This document shows positions 15,894 to 25,353 of a DNA stretch of 63,606 nt, piece after piece. Position 1 is the first letter of the stretch; every line of letters starts with the position of its first letter. The DNA lies in the NCBI GenBank assembly GCA_045593905.1, contig JAZNXL010000072.1, positions 1 through 63,606 of the forward strand, read 5' to 3'. The stretch is from RGIG9041 sp045593905 (lineage in GTDB: Bacteria; Bacillota; Clostridia; Oscillospirales; QAKW01). A program made the translations under genes and the position numbers. The notes under the pieces are model-generated. The model did no database searches. It was not told the DNA's origin and saw only the letters and a list, made by a program, of their open reading frames with translations.

Positions 15894-17756
15894 ATGCCAT
15901 TAGAAGAAAAAATAGCAAAACTACAAAAACCAAAACAAAAAAACAAGCCAAAATATAAAAAAGTAAAGGCTGAAAAATCACAGGCAAAAAAAACGCAAAC
16001 ACCCAAAAAGGCTAAAAAGCCAACCGCAAAAACCGAAAGCACCAAAAAGCGTACCACAAAGCAAACCACTAAAAAAGCATCGGCACCAAAAACGCCAATT
16101 TTTCCGCTTAAGGTTATTCCGCTTGGCGGTCTTGACGAAATAGGCAAAAACCTTACCGCCATTGAGTACGGCGACGATATAATCATAATCGACTGCGGTC
16201 TTGCATTTCCCGATGCCGATATGCACGGCATCGACCACGTTATACCCGATTTTAACTATCTTTTTAAAAACCGCAATAAAATTCGCGGTATATTTGTAAC
16301 ACACGGTCACGAAGACCATATAGGCGGTCTTCCCTACTTTTTACGGGAGGTAAGCGTTCCTGTTTTTGCAAACAAGCTTACAATAGGGCTTATAAAACGC
16401 AAACTCACCGAGCATAAACTCCAAAACAGAGTAATTTTAATGGAGCACAAGCCGGGCGATATTGTAAAACGCGGCTGCTTTAGTGTTGAGTTTATTAAGG
16501 TTAACCACTCTATTGCCGATAGCGCGGCGTTTGCAATAAAAACACCTGTTGGCACAATCGTTCACACAGGCGACTTTAAAATTGACACCACCCCAATTCG
16601 CGGGCGTATGATTGACCTTGCAAGGTTTGGTGAGCTTGCACGTGAGGGCGTGCTGCTGCTTATGTCCGACTCTACCAACGCCGAAAATCCCGGTATGGCA
16701 CTTTCAGAACGCAAGGTTGGAACATCGTTCGAGGCAATCTTTTCGCGTGCCGAGGGCAAGCGTATACTTATAGCCACCTTCTCATCAAACGTGCACCGCG
16801 TTCAGCAAATTATTTTAAAAGCGGTTAAGTACGGACGCAAGGTTGCGGTATCGGGCAGAAGTATGGAGGCGGTAATTGCCGTTGCAAACGAGCTTGGCTA
16901 CATTGATATTCCAAAAGGCACTTTAATTCCCATTGAACACGTAAACCGCTATCCCAAGGGCGAGGTTGTTATTATAACCACAGGCTCACAGGGTGAGCCA
17001 ATGAGCGCGCTCTACCGTATGGCTTTTTCAGACCACCGCTTAATCTCAATATCGGCTGACGATATTGTTGTTTTATCGTCGTCGCCAATTCCGGGTAACG
17101 AAAAATTTGTGTCAACCATTGTGAACGAGCTCGAGCGCCTTGGTGCCGAGGTTGTTGCTGACCGCCTTGCAGGCGTTCACGTATCAGGTCACGCCTGTCA
17201 AGAAGAACTAAAGCTTATACTCGGGCTTGTAAAACCAAAATTCTTTATGCCTGTTCACGGTGAGTTCAGACATCTGCTTGCGCATAAAAAACTCGCAATT
17301 GAAACGGGTATGGACGAAAAAGATGTTTTTATAAACGAAATCGGCGGTGTGCTTGAGCTTACACCCAACAGTTGTAAAATTTCAGGCTCGGTGCCTGCAG
17401 GTCAAGTGCTTATTGACGGCAGTAGCGTCGGCGATGTCGGTAACATTGTAATGCGCGACCGTAAAATGCTTGCCGAAGACGGTATGCTTGTGTTGGTTGT
17501 TGCAATATCGGCAAAAAATAAAAAGATTATATCAGGACCTGATATAATCTCTCGTGGGTTTGTATATATGCGCGACAGCGAAGAACTTATAAACGGCGCA
17601 AAAGAAGCTGTTATTTTAACTCTTAAACGTAATTTTGAACGCGACATTGTTGATTGGGCATCACTTAAAGGCGAGGTTCGTGACGCACTTACAAAATACG
17701 TAACTCACAAAACTAAACGAACTCCGGTTATTATTCCAATCATAATGGAAGTATAA
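15894..17756 (+). CDS. rnj: ribonuclease J
   Basis: RNase J is a metallo-beta-lactamase/beta-CASP enzyme with 5'-3' exonuclease and endonuclease activity on mRNA and rRNA. The first 65 residues are an extra tail rich in lysine, threonine and alanine, probably disordered and RNA-binding. The catalytic domain follows, from IFPLKVIPLGGLDEIGKN. Zinc motifs include THGHEDHIGGLP, NHSIADSAA, HTGDFKID and SGHACQEEL. The beta-CASP and C-terminal domains follow; total 620 residues. AAAGGAGA precedes the ATG. The gene is single, ending at a terminator shared with the convergent SLH gene. Confidence 0.95.
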   Translation: MPLEEKIAKLQKPKQKNKPKYKKVKAEKSQAKKTQTPKKAKKPTAKTESTKKRTTKQTTKKASAPKTPIFPLKVIPLGGLDEIGKNLTAIEYGDDIIIIDCGLAFPDADMHGIDHVIPDFNYLFKNRNKIRGIFVTHGHEDHIGGLPYFLREVSVPVFANKLTIGLIKRKLTEHKLQNRVILMEHKPGDIVKRGCFSVEFIKVNHSIADSAAFAIKTPVGTIVHTGDFKIDTTPIRGRMIDLARFGELAREGVLLLMSDSTNAENPGMALSERKVGTSFEAIFSRAEGKRILIATFSSNVHRVQQIILKAVKYGRKVAVSGRSMEAVIAVANELGYIDIPKGTLIPIEHVNRYPKGEVVIITTGSQGEPMSALYRMAFSDHRLISISADDIVVLSSSPIPGNEKFVSTIVNELERLGAEVVADRLAGVHVSGHACQEELKLILGLVKPKFFMPVHGEFRHLLAHKKLAIETGMDEKDVFINEIGGVLELTPNSCKISGSVPAGQVLIDGSSVGDVGNIVMRDRKMLAEDGMLVLVVAISAKNKKIISGPDIISRGFVYMRDSEELINGAKEAVILTLKRNFERDIVDWASLKGEVRDALTKYVTHKTKRTPVIIPIIMEV

Positions 17757-17786
17757 CAGGAGATGTTAAAATTCTCCACATAAAAA

Positions 17787-17812
17787 GAGAGGCTTAAAGC
17801 CTCTCATTTTTT
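17787..17812. terminator. bidirectional terminator
   Basis: GAGAGGC and GCCTCTC with a TTAAA loop and six T, between convergent RNase J and SLH genes; it reaches into the SLH stop codon. Confidence 0.85.
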
Positions 17813-20800
17813 AGTATCTAATGTCGTTTCTAATGACTGTAATCTTGCTTAAAATTGTTGCAATTTCAGCTCTTGTGATTGGTGCGGTGGGGTTGAGTTT
17901 GCCATCACTGCCAACAACAATGCCTGCTTTTACACAAGCTTTTGTTGCGGGTACTGCCCAGCCTGCAACGCTTGCACCATCGGCAAATTTTGAAAGGTCA
18001 ACGTCTGCAGCTGCGTTTTTGTCAAGGTTAAGTACCTGCGAAACAGCCTGGAAGAACTCTTGTCTTGTTATGTTGTTTTCGGGGTTAAACAATTTATCAG
18101 AGCCAACCATTATACCAAGAGCGTAAACGCCTTTTGCATAGTCGTATGACCACTCGGCAATTTTACCACCGTCGGTAAACGCATCGCCAAGGCTTACGTT
18201 TTTAAAGGCTGTAGGCTCAATACCAAAGGTACGAAGTAAAAGCACTGCCATTTCCTGACGGGTTGCGTTGTTTTCAGGCTTGAATACCAGTCCTGCGCCT
18301 TCGGGATAACCGCTTACAATACCAAGGTTTGCAACGTCCTCAACATAGGCTTTTGACCAGTGCGACGACATATCGGCAAACGAAACCTTGCTTGCAGCTT
18401 TGGTAATAACTAGCTTGTATGTTCTAAGCTGGCCTGCCTCGCTTGTTACATTAACGTAAAAATATGAAACATTGCCTGTAATACCAAGCTGGAAGGTACG
18501 CGATTCTACCTCTCTGTTATTTACAGTTTTCATTGTAATTGAGGGCTCAAGTGCGTGTTTTTTGGTTGAGCTTGAATAAACATCAACAGTTGCAAAAGCA
18601 TTTGTTAAAAAGTGAACATTGAGTATATCGAGCTTACCGTCAGTATCAATTTTTATAATATCGCCGTTAATTGTGCAATCGATATTTTCAACACCTGTGA
18701 TTGTGTTGTCGGTAGACTTAACGTCGTTGTAGCAAACAAGTGTATAAACCTGCTCATAACCGTCGGGGTTGTAAACTTTTACATAGAATCTGTTAATAGC
18801 ATCGCCAATTTTAAGTTCTTTTACATCGCCTTCTTTTGAAACAAGCTTTGTTAAAGCTGCATCAGAATAGATTTGGTAGGTTGCACCAAGTGAAACGATA
18901 AAATCAAATCTTGCTGATTCAACAAGCGCAAACGGACGATAAACAATATTTTTTGACGAATTGAATAATACAACGTTTTCTGCCGGTGAAACAACTGATG
19001 TTATTTCAGCGTCTGCCCAGTCAGCGCCGGGGCGTTTGAATGTAAGCTTATAAACGTTTGTTGCGCTGCCATCAGCTGATGTGATTTTTGCATACACAAC
19101 TGTTTTGTCGTCGGGTCTTATATAATAGTTAGCATCGTTATATGCTGTTTTGCACTCGGCATCGGTAAAGAACGATACTTTGCCGCCGGGATATGCAATA
19201 ACTTCAAACGGGAAAGAAAGCTGCGCTGTTTTAATGTTTACTGCTACATCGTTGCCCTCTACACGGTAGTCGGCATATTCACAGCTGTTTTTAACATCGA
19301 AAAGATATTTGAATGTTGCAACCGATTTATCAATATCGGCATTTAAAACAATAGTATATTTTGTAGCAAGACCGCTGGTGTTATCAACCGCAACAAGATA
19401 AGCCTTGGTTCTTTCGCCTAAAACATCGAGCTTATTGTTTTTAACAGGCTTGGTTGCCTCAAAATCGTAATATAACTGATAGGTTGCATTTTCAACAAAC
19501 AGCGATTTTTGGTCGTAACTTACTGCATCTTTACCTGCAAAGGCTTTAGAATAAATATTAAAGCCATCGACACCGTAGCTACCCTCTGTTTTATCAAAGT
19601 CAGTGCTCATTGTACGTGTAATCCACTCAACTTTGCCAAGTCCCTCGAGCTCTGTGCGCTGAGGGTTAGCATAATAGGGTGCTACAACTGCTGTTGTGTA
19701 TCTTTTATTTACATTAAAGAGAGTGCTCTTTGAGTCGGTGTTGTAGTAGTTGTGTGAAAAATCAACAACACCTCTCATTGTTGATGAAAGAGCTATATTA
19801 GCAGTTGATTTTTTGTTAGCAAATTCAAAGTTGTTTTCGTTAACTGATGCAGTAAACTTTACATCAAGACCTGTAAGTGAATCTCTGCCTGTAAGCTGAA
19901 TTACATTTGTTGATTCAGGAATATTTAAAAACTGGTTGTTTGTAATTTGTGTTTTTGAGTTGGGGTCAAGACAAACAGGAGTCTTTCCGCCTTCGCAGTC
20001 AGGATAGAAAGTATTCCAAATTGTGTATGTACCCGAACAACCGTAAAAGATATTGTCTTCTACACGGTTGTGTGCATAGTTTTCACTGTAACCCGAGTTA
20101 TTGTATTCTAAACGAAGAGCATCAGTAGCGCCGTTTACAACATTATCTTTAAATAAAACGAGAGCCGCACCGCCGTTGGTTTTTGACAACGAACCTGTAG
20201 CATTAACATAAAGAACTGAGTTTTTACAGCCTTCAAAATAGTTATTTATCCATAGAATATCGGTATTGGCACCACCAAAGTTACCACAGTAACCACTAAT
20301 ACCTATAAAACGGTTGTATTTAACATGCAGAGTTGTGGTAAAGCCACCATTTGCTGCAACAGGAAGCGAAATGCCATCAAAGATATTATTATAGATATAT
20401 ATTTCGCCTGTATATGCACTTGACTGATAGCAAACAAGGCTTGCCGAACCTTCGAACCTACAGCCGTCGATTGTAGTGTTATAAACTTTAGCACCAAGTG
20501 TCCAAGCGGCTGTAACAACAGTTTCTTTTGCAGGGTCGCGCAGCGGGTTTAAGCCCTTTTCGTATACAAGAGCGGTATCAACATTAGGTTCAACACCGGC
20601 ATAGTTGCCTAAAATTTTAAGTCCCTGATACATAAATGTGTTGCCCTGATTAAGAACATCGCCATATGTACCTGCACCTACCTTAATTGTAAGCCCTGTG
20701 CGTCCTGCGGCTGCAACGGCTTCGGGAATTGTTGAAAACGCATTTTCTCCCTTTCTTGCTTTATAAACCTCATCGCCGTATTTTAAGTATACATACTCAT

Positions 20801-21014
20801 CGTTTGCAACGCCCGCCCAGTTATCGTCAACAAACACCATGTTTTGAGCTTGGATAAACTGACCGTGTGACGAATCTACCAAAGCTTCGAACGGTTGATA
20901 TGCAAACATATCTTGTGAAGGTGTAATAGCAAAGGCTGTATTCATTGATACGAGTAATGAAAATGAAATTACAACCGCAACTATAACAGATATAACTCTT
21001 GTTGTTTTTGTCAT
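17811..21014 (-). CDS. SLH-domain surface protein with right-handed beta-helix
   Basis: The 1067-residue secreted protein starts with a signal peptide (MTKTTRVISVIVAVVISFSLLV). It continues into a parallel beta-helix of about 400 residues with short turns such as YIYNNIFDG, LWINNYFEGC and HNRVEDNIFYG, then several beta-sandwich repeats (unit ends YKLTFKR, YTLVCYN, YKLVITK). It ends with three SLH domains (from SFADMSSHWSKAYVEDVANLG) that bind secondary cell-wall polymers. The start at 21014 is chosen for its GGGAGG site and signal peptide. The beta-helix entry resembles the modules of the giant protein at 43.9-57.3 kb. Substrate unknown; a carbohydrate ligand is possible. Confidence 0.85.
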   Translation of the reverse strand: MTKTTRVISVIVAVVISFSLLVSMNTAFAITPSQDMFAYQPFEALVDSSHGQFIQAQNMVFVDDNWAGVANDEYVYLKYGDEVYKARKGENAFSTIPEAVAAAGRTGLTIKVGAGTYGDVLNQGNTFMYQGLKILGNYAGVEPNVDTALVYEKGLNPLRDPAKETVVTAAWTLGAKVYNTTIDGCRFEGSASLVCYQSSAYTGEIYIYNNIFDGISLPVAANGGFTTTLHVKYNRFIGISGYCGNFGGANTDILWINNYFEGCKNSVLYVNATGSLSKTNGGAALVLFKDNVVNGATDALRLEYNNSGYSENYAHNRVEDNIFYGCSGTYTIWNTFYPDCEGGKTPVCLDPNSKTQITNNQFLNIPESTNVIQLTGRDSLTGLDVKFTASVNENNFEFANKKSTANIALSSTMRGVVDFSHNYYNTDSKSTLFNVNKRYTTAVVAPYYANPQRTELEGLGKVEWITRTMSTDFDKTEGSYGVDGFNIYSKAFAGKDAVSYDQKSLFVENATYQLYYDFEATKPVKNNKLDVLGERTKAYLVAVDNTSGLATKYTIVLNADIDKSVATFKYLFDVKNSCEYADYRVEGNDVAVNIKTAQLSFPFEVIAYPGGKVSFFTDAECKTAYNDANYYIRPDDKTVVYAKITSADGSATNVYKLTFKRPGADWADAEITSVVSPAENVVLFNSSKNIVYRPFALVESARFDFIVSLGATYQIYSDAALTKLVSKEGDVKELKIGDAINRFYVKVYNPDGYEQVYTLVCYNDVKSTDNTITGVENIDCTINGDIIKIDTDGKLDILNVHFLTNAFATVDVYSSSTKKHALEPSITMKTVNNREVESRTFQLGITGNVSYFYVNVTSEAGQLRTYKLVITKAASKVSFADMSSHWSKAYVEDVANLGIVSGYPEGAGLVFKPENNATRQEMAVLLLRTFGIEPTAFKNVSLGDAFTDGGKIAEWSYDYAKGVYALGIMVGSDKLFNPENNITRQEFFQAVSQVLNLDKNAAADVDLSKFADGASVAGWAVPATKACVKAGIVVGSDGKLNPTAPITRAEIATILSKITVIRNDIRY

Positions 21015-21069
21015 GTTAATGTGGCCTCCCGTTATGACTCGTTTATATATAATATAATAATACATTTTT

Positions 21070-21098
21070 ATTATATTTTAATAGACTTAAAAAGTCAA
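21070..21098 (-). promoter_or_regulatory. promoter of the SLH beta-helix gene
   Basis: Minus strand TTGACT (21093-21098), 17 bases, TATAAT (21070-21075), about 56 bases before the start. Confidence 0.75.
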
Positions 21099-21110
21099 TC
21101 TGTTTTAAAA

Positions 21111-21143
21111 AAATATACAGCCGTTTTAGGCGGCTGTATATTT
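21111..21143 (-). terminator. terminator after the amidase gene
   Basis: AAATATACAGCCG and CGGCTGTATATTT form a 13-bp stem overlapping the last codons of the amidase gene. Confidence 0.8.
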
Positions 21144-22817
21144 AAATTTTAAATATTGGTCAATTCCGTTTGATATAGCTTTAGCTATTTCATCGGTATT
21201 GCTTACTATCCAATCGGCATATTGCTTATAGTCGTGGAATTCAACCTCAATAAGCACGTTTGCCATTTTAGGATATTTAACCTCGGCAAACGGGCTTGAT
21301 GTAAGCATATCGTTTCTGCTGCCGAGAGTATCGTTTGTAGGTGTCAGGTTGCTTATGCTGTGGTAAATAAATTGTGAGAGTTCTCTTGCACCGTCGTTAT
21401 TACCGTTATAATAACAGGTTGCGCCCTGCTTACTGCCGTCGTTTCCTTTAAACGAGTTTGTATGAATTGCAACATAGCAGTCAGCTTCCATATCAAACGC
21501 CTCATCAGAGCGTTTATAATTATCCTCACCTTTTATGGTAAGGTCTTGGTCGGCAACATGAACGTCATAACCCATAGCTTGTAAAATGGGCACCATTTTG
21601 TTTGCAACCTCGGTCATTACTTTGCCCTCGGTATAGTCGGGGTACAAATTCTTGTCGTAGTTTGCGTATTGGTTAGTCATTTGATTTGACGGGCTTAAGT
21701 AAACAAGCGGTTTTTGTTCTTTAAAGCTCGAAAAATAGTAGTTTGACATCATCGCCGCACACTCGGCACGTGTAATATCTTTTTTAGGGGTTATATTTCC
21801 GTTTTGGTCGCCAAAATAAATTTTGCCGAGCGCTGCCGCAACATATTTTTTTGCGTAATCGTCAGTTTCAAAAAAGTCGGTTGCTGCAATCTTCAAATCG
21901 TTTCTTGCAGCAGCAAGTGTTGTATCAACATTTATGCCGTCTATATTGCTAACGCCAAGTATAATGCGCATCATTATAACTGCAACATCTTGTCTTGTTA
22001 TGTTGGCATTTGGGTTAAACGTGCCGTCGCCCATGCCGTTTACAATATCGCTTTTAGCACAAGCGGTAACTGCATTGTAATACCACTCGCCCTCGGCAAC
22101 GTCGGTAAACGATGCGTCTTTATGATAGGTAAACACAGTTTTATCTGCTTTATAAACCTGATACATCATTTGACAAAACTGTGCGCGTGTCATATTTGCT
22201 TCGGTACCAAAGCTTCCGTCGGCATTGCCAACTAAAAATCCCGCTCTGAAGCATCTTGAAACAGCAGTATATCCCCAGTGCGCAGTAGTTATATCAGAAA
22301 ACACAGATGCCGACTTGGTTTTATCATAAACGATAAAATACTCGGTAAAGGTTTTACCAAAAGCAGTAATCTCTATGCTTTGACGCCCTACAAGTGTTGT
22401 ATCCCATTTGCCTATATACTCATCATCTACAGGCAGTTCACCTGTTGTTTGGTCATCGTAGGTAACTTTAAATACCGATGTTTTAAAATTCGGGGTTAAA
22501 CCAAGTCGAACAAACCGTTTTTCAGCCGGTACAACAAGCACTGCATCAACAACTGTTTTTTGAGGCTGTTCGGGCTGTTCGGGCTCTTCAGGTGTTTCGG
22601 GTGTTTCAGGCTCTTCAGGTGTTTCAGGTGTTTCAGGTTCTACAGGTGTTTCGGGTTCTGTGGGTTGTTCAGTCTCCTCTGAATTATCAGGCTGTTGCGG
22701 TGTTTGGGGCTGCTCTGTATTAGCAGGCGGCTCAGCCTGTTCGTTTGCATAAACAGGGGTACAAAGTAAAAGTGCCGATATTAACAACATCGGCACAAGT
22801 CTAAAAAGTTTTTTCAT
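21126..22817 (-). CDS. SLH-domain N-acetylmuramoyl-L-alanine amidase
   Basis: The 563-residue secreted protein has a signal peptide to about residue 25, then a proline/glutamate-rich linker of PETPEEPE-like repeats (residues about 27-88). A bacterial Ig-like domain follows (VVDAVLVVPAEKRF to EYFIVYD), then three SLH domains (from SVFSDITTAHWGYTAVSRC), and a C-terminal amidase_3 domain. Zinc and catalytic candidates are the glutamate in TEGKVMTEVA, H in VAIHTNSF, and E in VLIEVEFHD. The usual first histidine (PGHGG) is replaced by YLSPSNQ, as I recall for a clostridial amidase subfamily. It likely cleaves peptide stems from glycan while held to the wall by the SLH domains. Confidence 0.88.
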   Translation of the reverse strand: MKKLFRLVPMLLISALLLCTPVYANEQAEPPANTEQPQTPQQPDNSEETEQPTEPETPVEPETPETPEEPETPETPEEPEQPEQPQKTVVDAVLVVPAEKRFVRLGLTPNFKTSVFKVTYDDQTTGELPVDDEYIGKWDTTLVGRQSIEITAFGKTFTEYFIVYDKTKSASVFSDITTAHWGYTAVSRCFRAGFLVGNADGSFGTEANMTRAQFCQMMYQVYKADKTVFTYHKDASFTDVAEGEWYYNAVTACAKSDIVNGMGDGTFNPNANITRQDVAVIMMRIILGVSNIDGINVDTTLAAARNDLKIAATDFFETDDYAKKYVAAALGKIYFGDQNGNITPKKDITRAECAAMMSNYYFSSFKEQKPLVYLSPSNQMTNQYANYDKNLYPDYTEGKVMTEVANKMVPILQAMGYDVHVADQDLTIKGEDNYKRSDEAFDMEADCYVAIHTNSFKGNDGSKQGATCYYNGNNDGARELSQFIYHSISNLTPTNDTLGSRNDMLTSSPFAEVKYPKMANVLIEVEFHDYKQYADWIVSNTDEIAKAISNGIDQYLKFKYTAA

Positions 22818-22850
22818 TTTCTTTTCTCCGAGGTTATATAAATATTTATT

Positions 22851-22879
22851 ATAATAACATCGAAGATATATCGGGTCAA
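22851..22879 (-). promoter_or_regulatory. promoter of the amidase gene
   Basis: Minus strand TTGACC (22874-22879), 17 bases, TATTAT (22851-22856). Confidence 0.65.
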
Positions 22880-22914
22880 CACTTTTACATTAAAATTTAC
22901 AAAGTAAAATTTTG

Positions 22915-23679
22915 CTATGATATTTTAAGGTCAAGGCGCACGCGTTCGGTAAGCATTGATATAAATTCACCGTTAGTGGGTTTACCTTTTGTGCTTTTTA
23001 CTGTATACCCGAATATACCGTTTAAAATATCAACGTCACCGCGTTGCCAGGCCACCTCTACAGCGTGACGGATTGCGCGTTCAACACGCGATGCGGTGGT
23101 GTTGTTGCTTTTTGCAATAGTTGGGTACAATTCTTTTGTAATAGAGCGCAAAATCTCGCGGTCAGACAGTGCCATCATAATAGAATCACGTATATAATCA
23201 TAGCCACGTATTGATGCGGGCACACCCACCTCGTGCATAAGTCTTGAAATGTAATCAAGCAGGTCGAACTTGCCCTTTTGCTCACTGCTTACGCGTTCGC
23301 TTTTGCGTGAGTACGCCTGACGAATTCTAAGGTCAAGCACCTTGTGTTCAAACGGTACAAGTGTAAAAATATCGGCACCTGCGCAAAGGGTGTTTTCAAT
23401 AACACAACCGTTTTTAATACCTGTTGCTATAACGCTAACGGTAGGGTGGCTGTAGCCTTTGATTTTGAGCATATCAAACAGACCGCAGGTGTCCATATCC
23501 TTAAGACAGGTATCGGCAATAAGTACATCGGGGCGAGAAGTCAGCATAATGTTACAGCACTCACTTGCGCTGTCACAGGTCGAAATTATCTCGTAGTCGT
23601 TTTGTTTTAAAAACTCGCATATCTCCATTGTACTTTCGTTGATTGTTGCCGCTATAACGGCGGTTAGTCTTTTGTTCAT
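22915..23679 (-). CDS. spo0A: sporulation master regulator Spo0A with degenerate receiver
   Basis: The C-terminal half is unmistakable Spo0A effector domain: MHEVGVPASIRGYDYIRD, SITKELYPTIAKSNNTTASR, VERAIRHAVEVAWQRGDVD, FGYTV, KGKPTNGEFISML. It should bind 0A boxes. The N-terminal receiver (254 residues in total) keeps the phospho-acceptor position in DVLIADTCLKD. The acidic pair that binds magnesium (ADDN in Bacillus) reads AATI here, and the switch lysine in LKPF is a valine (LVPFEH). Phosphorelay activation by the normal mechanism therefore looks doubtful. AGGAGA lies upstream of the ATG. It is flanked by the amidase gene and rsmI, not by spoIVB. Confidence 0.93.
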   Translation of the reverse strand: MNKRLTAVIAATINESTMEICEFLKQNDYEIISTCDSASECCNIMLTSRPDVLIADTCLKDMDTCGLFDMLKIKGYSHPTVSVIATGIKNGCVIENTLCAGADIFTLVPFEHKVLDLRIRQAYSRKSERVSSEQKGKFDLLDYISRLMHEVGVPASIRGYDYIRDSIMMALSDREILRSITKELYPTIAKSNNTTASRVERAIRHAVEVAWQRGDVDILNGIFGYTVKSTKGKPTNGEFISMLTERVRLDLKIS

Positions 23680-23711
23680 ATATTTTCTCCTCTTTGTTTT
23701 TGTCTACCCAA

Positions 23712-23758
23712 ATTATACATACCGTAAAAGTTATTTTTTTACGATATCTGTCGACAAA
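23712..23758 (-). promoter_or_regulatory. putative spo0A promoter with 0A-box-like site
   Basis: On the minus strand a TATAAT (23712-23717) lies 32 bases before the start with a poor -35. About 32 bases further up, TTTGTCGAC (23750-23758) matches eight of nine bases of the 0A box TTTGTCGAA. This suggests autoregulation; by-eye call only. Confidence 0.4.
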
Positions 23759-23778
23759 TTTACAAAAAGAGATAAAAA

Positions 23779-23807
23779 AATTCTTGAAAGCCAAGCTTTC
23801 AAGAATT
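23779..23807 (-). terminator. terminator after rsmI
   Basis: AATTCTTGAAAG and CTTTCAAGAATT form a 12-bp stem followed by a T run on the minus strand, ending the seven-kilobase TCA-branch operon. Confidence 0.85.
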
Positions 23808-24643
23808 TATTTTTTCATAACGGTGTTATAAACCTCGTTTTTTGGTATTTTTCGGTCGTTTGCAACAAGCCTGATTGCTGTTTTTTTATCGTTACCCGAG
23901 TTTACGTAAAACTCTACGTGGTCGGCAATCGACAAGTTTTCCCAAAACATAGGCTCGCGGTTTTGCTCGTTTTGACCCTCAACAATAATAACAAACTCTC
24001 CGCGCGGCTCGGTTTGTTCAAAATGCTCAAGCATTTGAGAAATATCACCCCGAAGCACCTCTTCATACATTTTGGTAAGCTCGCGTACTACCGCGCATTT
24101 GCGGTTGCCAAGAACCTTTTGTATATCGGCAAGTGTTGTCTTAACCTTTGTAGGTCCTTCATAAAAAATAAGGGTGTTTCTATAGCTTTTAAGCGACTCT
24201 AAATGCTCGTATCTGTTCTTTTTTGTGGTCGATAAAAACCCTTCAAAGCTAAAACGCGAGGTATCAAGCCCCGAAAGCGTGAGCGCTGTTGTAAAGGCGG
24301 TAGGTCCTGGAACTGCCGTTACACTAAAGCCGTGCCGGTATAAAAGCGATACAAGGTCGGCGCCGGGGTCAGATATTGCAGGCATTCCCGCATCGGTAAC
24401 AAGCGCACCGCGTTTGCCCTCTTTTAAAAGTGCCACAATCTCTTCGCCGCGCTTACGTTTGTTGTGCTCAAAATAACTTACAAGCGGCTTTTTAATATTA
24501 AAGTGGTTTAATAGCTTTAAGGTGTTTCGGGTGTCCTCTGCTGCAATAAAATCAACCAAATCAAGAGTTTCAATTGCGCGCGACGAAATATCACCCAAAT
24601 TTCCAATAGGCGTACCCACTAAATAAAAATCAAATTCACGCAT
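23807..24643 (-). CDS. rsmI: 16S rRNA (cytidine-1402-2'-O) methyltransferase
   Basis: RsmI methylates the ribose of C1402 in the ribosomal decoding centre, using SAM. The 278-residue tetrapyrrole-methylase-fold protein has the family start FYLVGTPIGNLGDISSRA, followed by DFIAAEDTRNTLKLLNHF, ALVTDAGMPAISDPGADLV, VPGPTAFTTAL and FEGFL. The C-terminus has the usual helical extension. It overlaps trmN6 by 8 bases; the two neighbours reproduce the yabB-yabC order of Bacillus. It is the last gene before a strong terminator. Confidence 0.95.
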   Translation of the reverse strand: MREFDFYLVGTPIGNLGDISSRAIETLDLVDFIAAEDTRNTLKLLNHFNIKKPLVSYFEHNKRKRGEEIVALLKEGKRGALVTDAGMPAISDPGADLVSLLYRHGFSVTAVPGPTAFTTALTLSGLDTSRFSFEGFLSTTKKNRYEHLESLKSYRNTLIFYEGPTKVKTTLADIQKVLGNRKCAVVRELTKMYEEVLRGDISQMLEHFEQTEPRGEFVIIVEGQNEQNREPMFWENLSIADHVEFYVNSGNDKKTAIRLVANDRKIPKNEVYNTVMKK

Positions 24644-25352
24644 TGTATATCCTACTGCTTTCTTCGGTATAACTACCGTCGTCGTTATAAATTATCATAT
24701 TTTTTTGAACTGTAAGATAAGGCGGCGCACCTTTTATTCCTTCAACCAGCATAAGTATCGGCGCGCTATCTTTCTTTGACTGAACAAGCTTTACTGTGCG
24801 CGGTTCGATTTTATACTTTCGCATTGCACACAAAACATCGCACATACGCGAAGGGCGGTGTACCATATACATTTTACCGCCTGTTTTTAGTATGTATGCC
24901 GCCGCGGCGCAAACATCGTCAATATCGCAAAGTGTTTCGCGGCGAGCGGCGTTTTTCATATAATCGCTCGAATCAATTCCGTGACCGTTTTTTTCGTAGG
25001 GCGGGTTAACTGTTACAACATCGAATATGCTCTTTTTAAAATGCTTGTCTATTTCTTTAATATCGGCATTTACAATGTTAAGCCTGTCGGCGCAGCCGTT
25101 AAGCTCGGCACTTTTTTGCATATTATTGCAAAAGTACTCAAAATACTCAACCGCCGTTACCTTTTCAACATCGCCGCGAGCCAAAAACAAAAACGGAATT
25201 ATACCGCTGCCCGAACACAAATCGCAAACGTTATCAGTCTTTTTTACAACAGCCTCGCCTGCCAGGAGCACCGCGTCAATGCCAAAGCAAAAACGCTCGG
25301 GGTCCTGGTAGATTTTATAGCCGTTTATATTGAGTTCGTCAAGGCGTAGCAT
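24636..25352 (-). CDS. tRNA1(Val) adenine-37 N6-methyltransferase-like protein (TrmN6/YabB)
   Basis: This 238-residue class I SAM methyltransferase has motif I in NVCDLCSGSGIIPFLF (near residue 42), an acidic loop after VTAVEYFEYF, and the NPPY motif of N6-adenine methyltransferases in VVTVNPPYEKNG. The N-terminus MLRLDELNINGYKIYQDPERFCFG is the YabB/TrmN6 family pattern. TrmN6 modifies A37 of one tRNA; the exact tRNA here is inferred from the family. It starts one base after the isocitrate dehydrogenase stop, so it is carried on the same transcript although functionally unrelated. Confidence 0.88.
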   Translation of the reverse strand: MLRLDELNINGYKIYQDPERFCFGIDAVLLAGEAVVKKTDNVCDLCSGSGIIPFLFLARGDVEKVTAVEYFEYFCNNMQKSAELNGCADRLNIVNADIKEIDKHFKKSIFDVVTVNPPYEKNGHGIDSSDYMKNAARRETLCDIDDVCAAAAYILKTGGKMYMVHRPSRMCDVLCAMRKYKIEPRTVKLVQSKKDSAPILMLVEGIKGAPPYLTVQKNMIIYNDDGSYTEESSRIYNA

Positions 25353-25353
25353 T

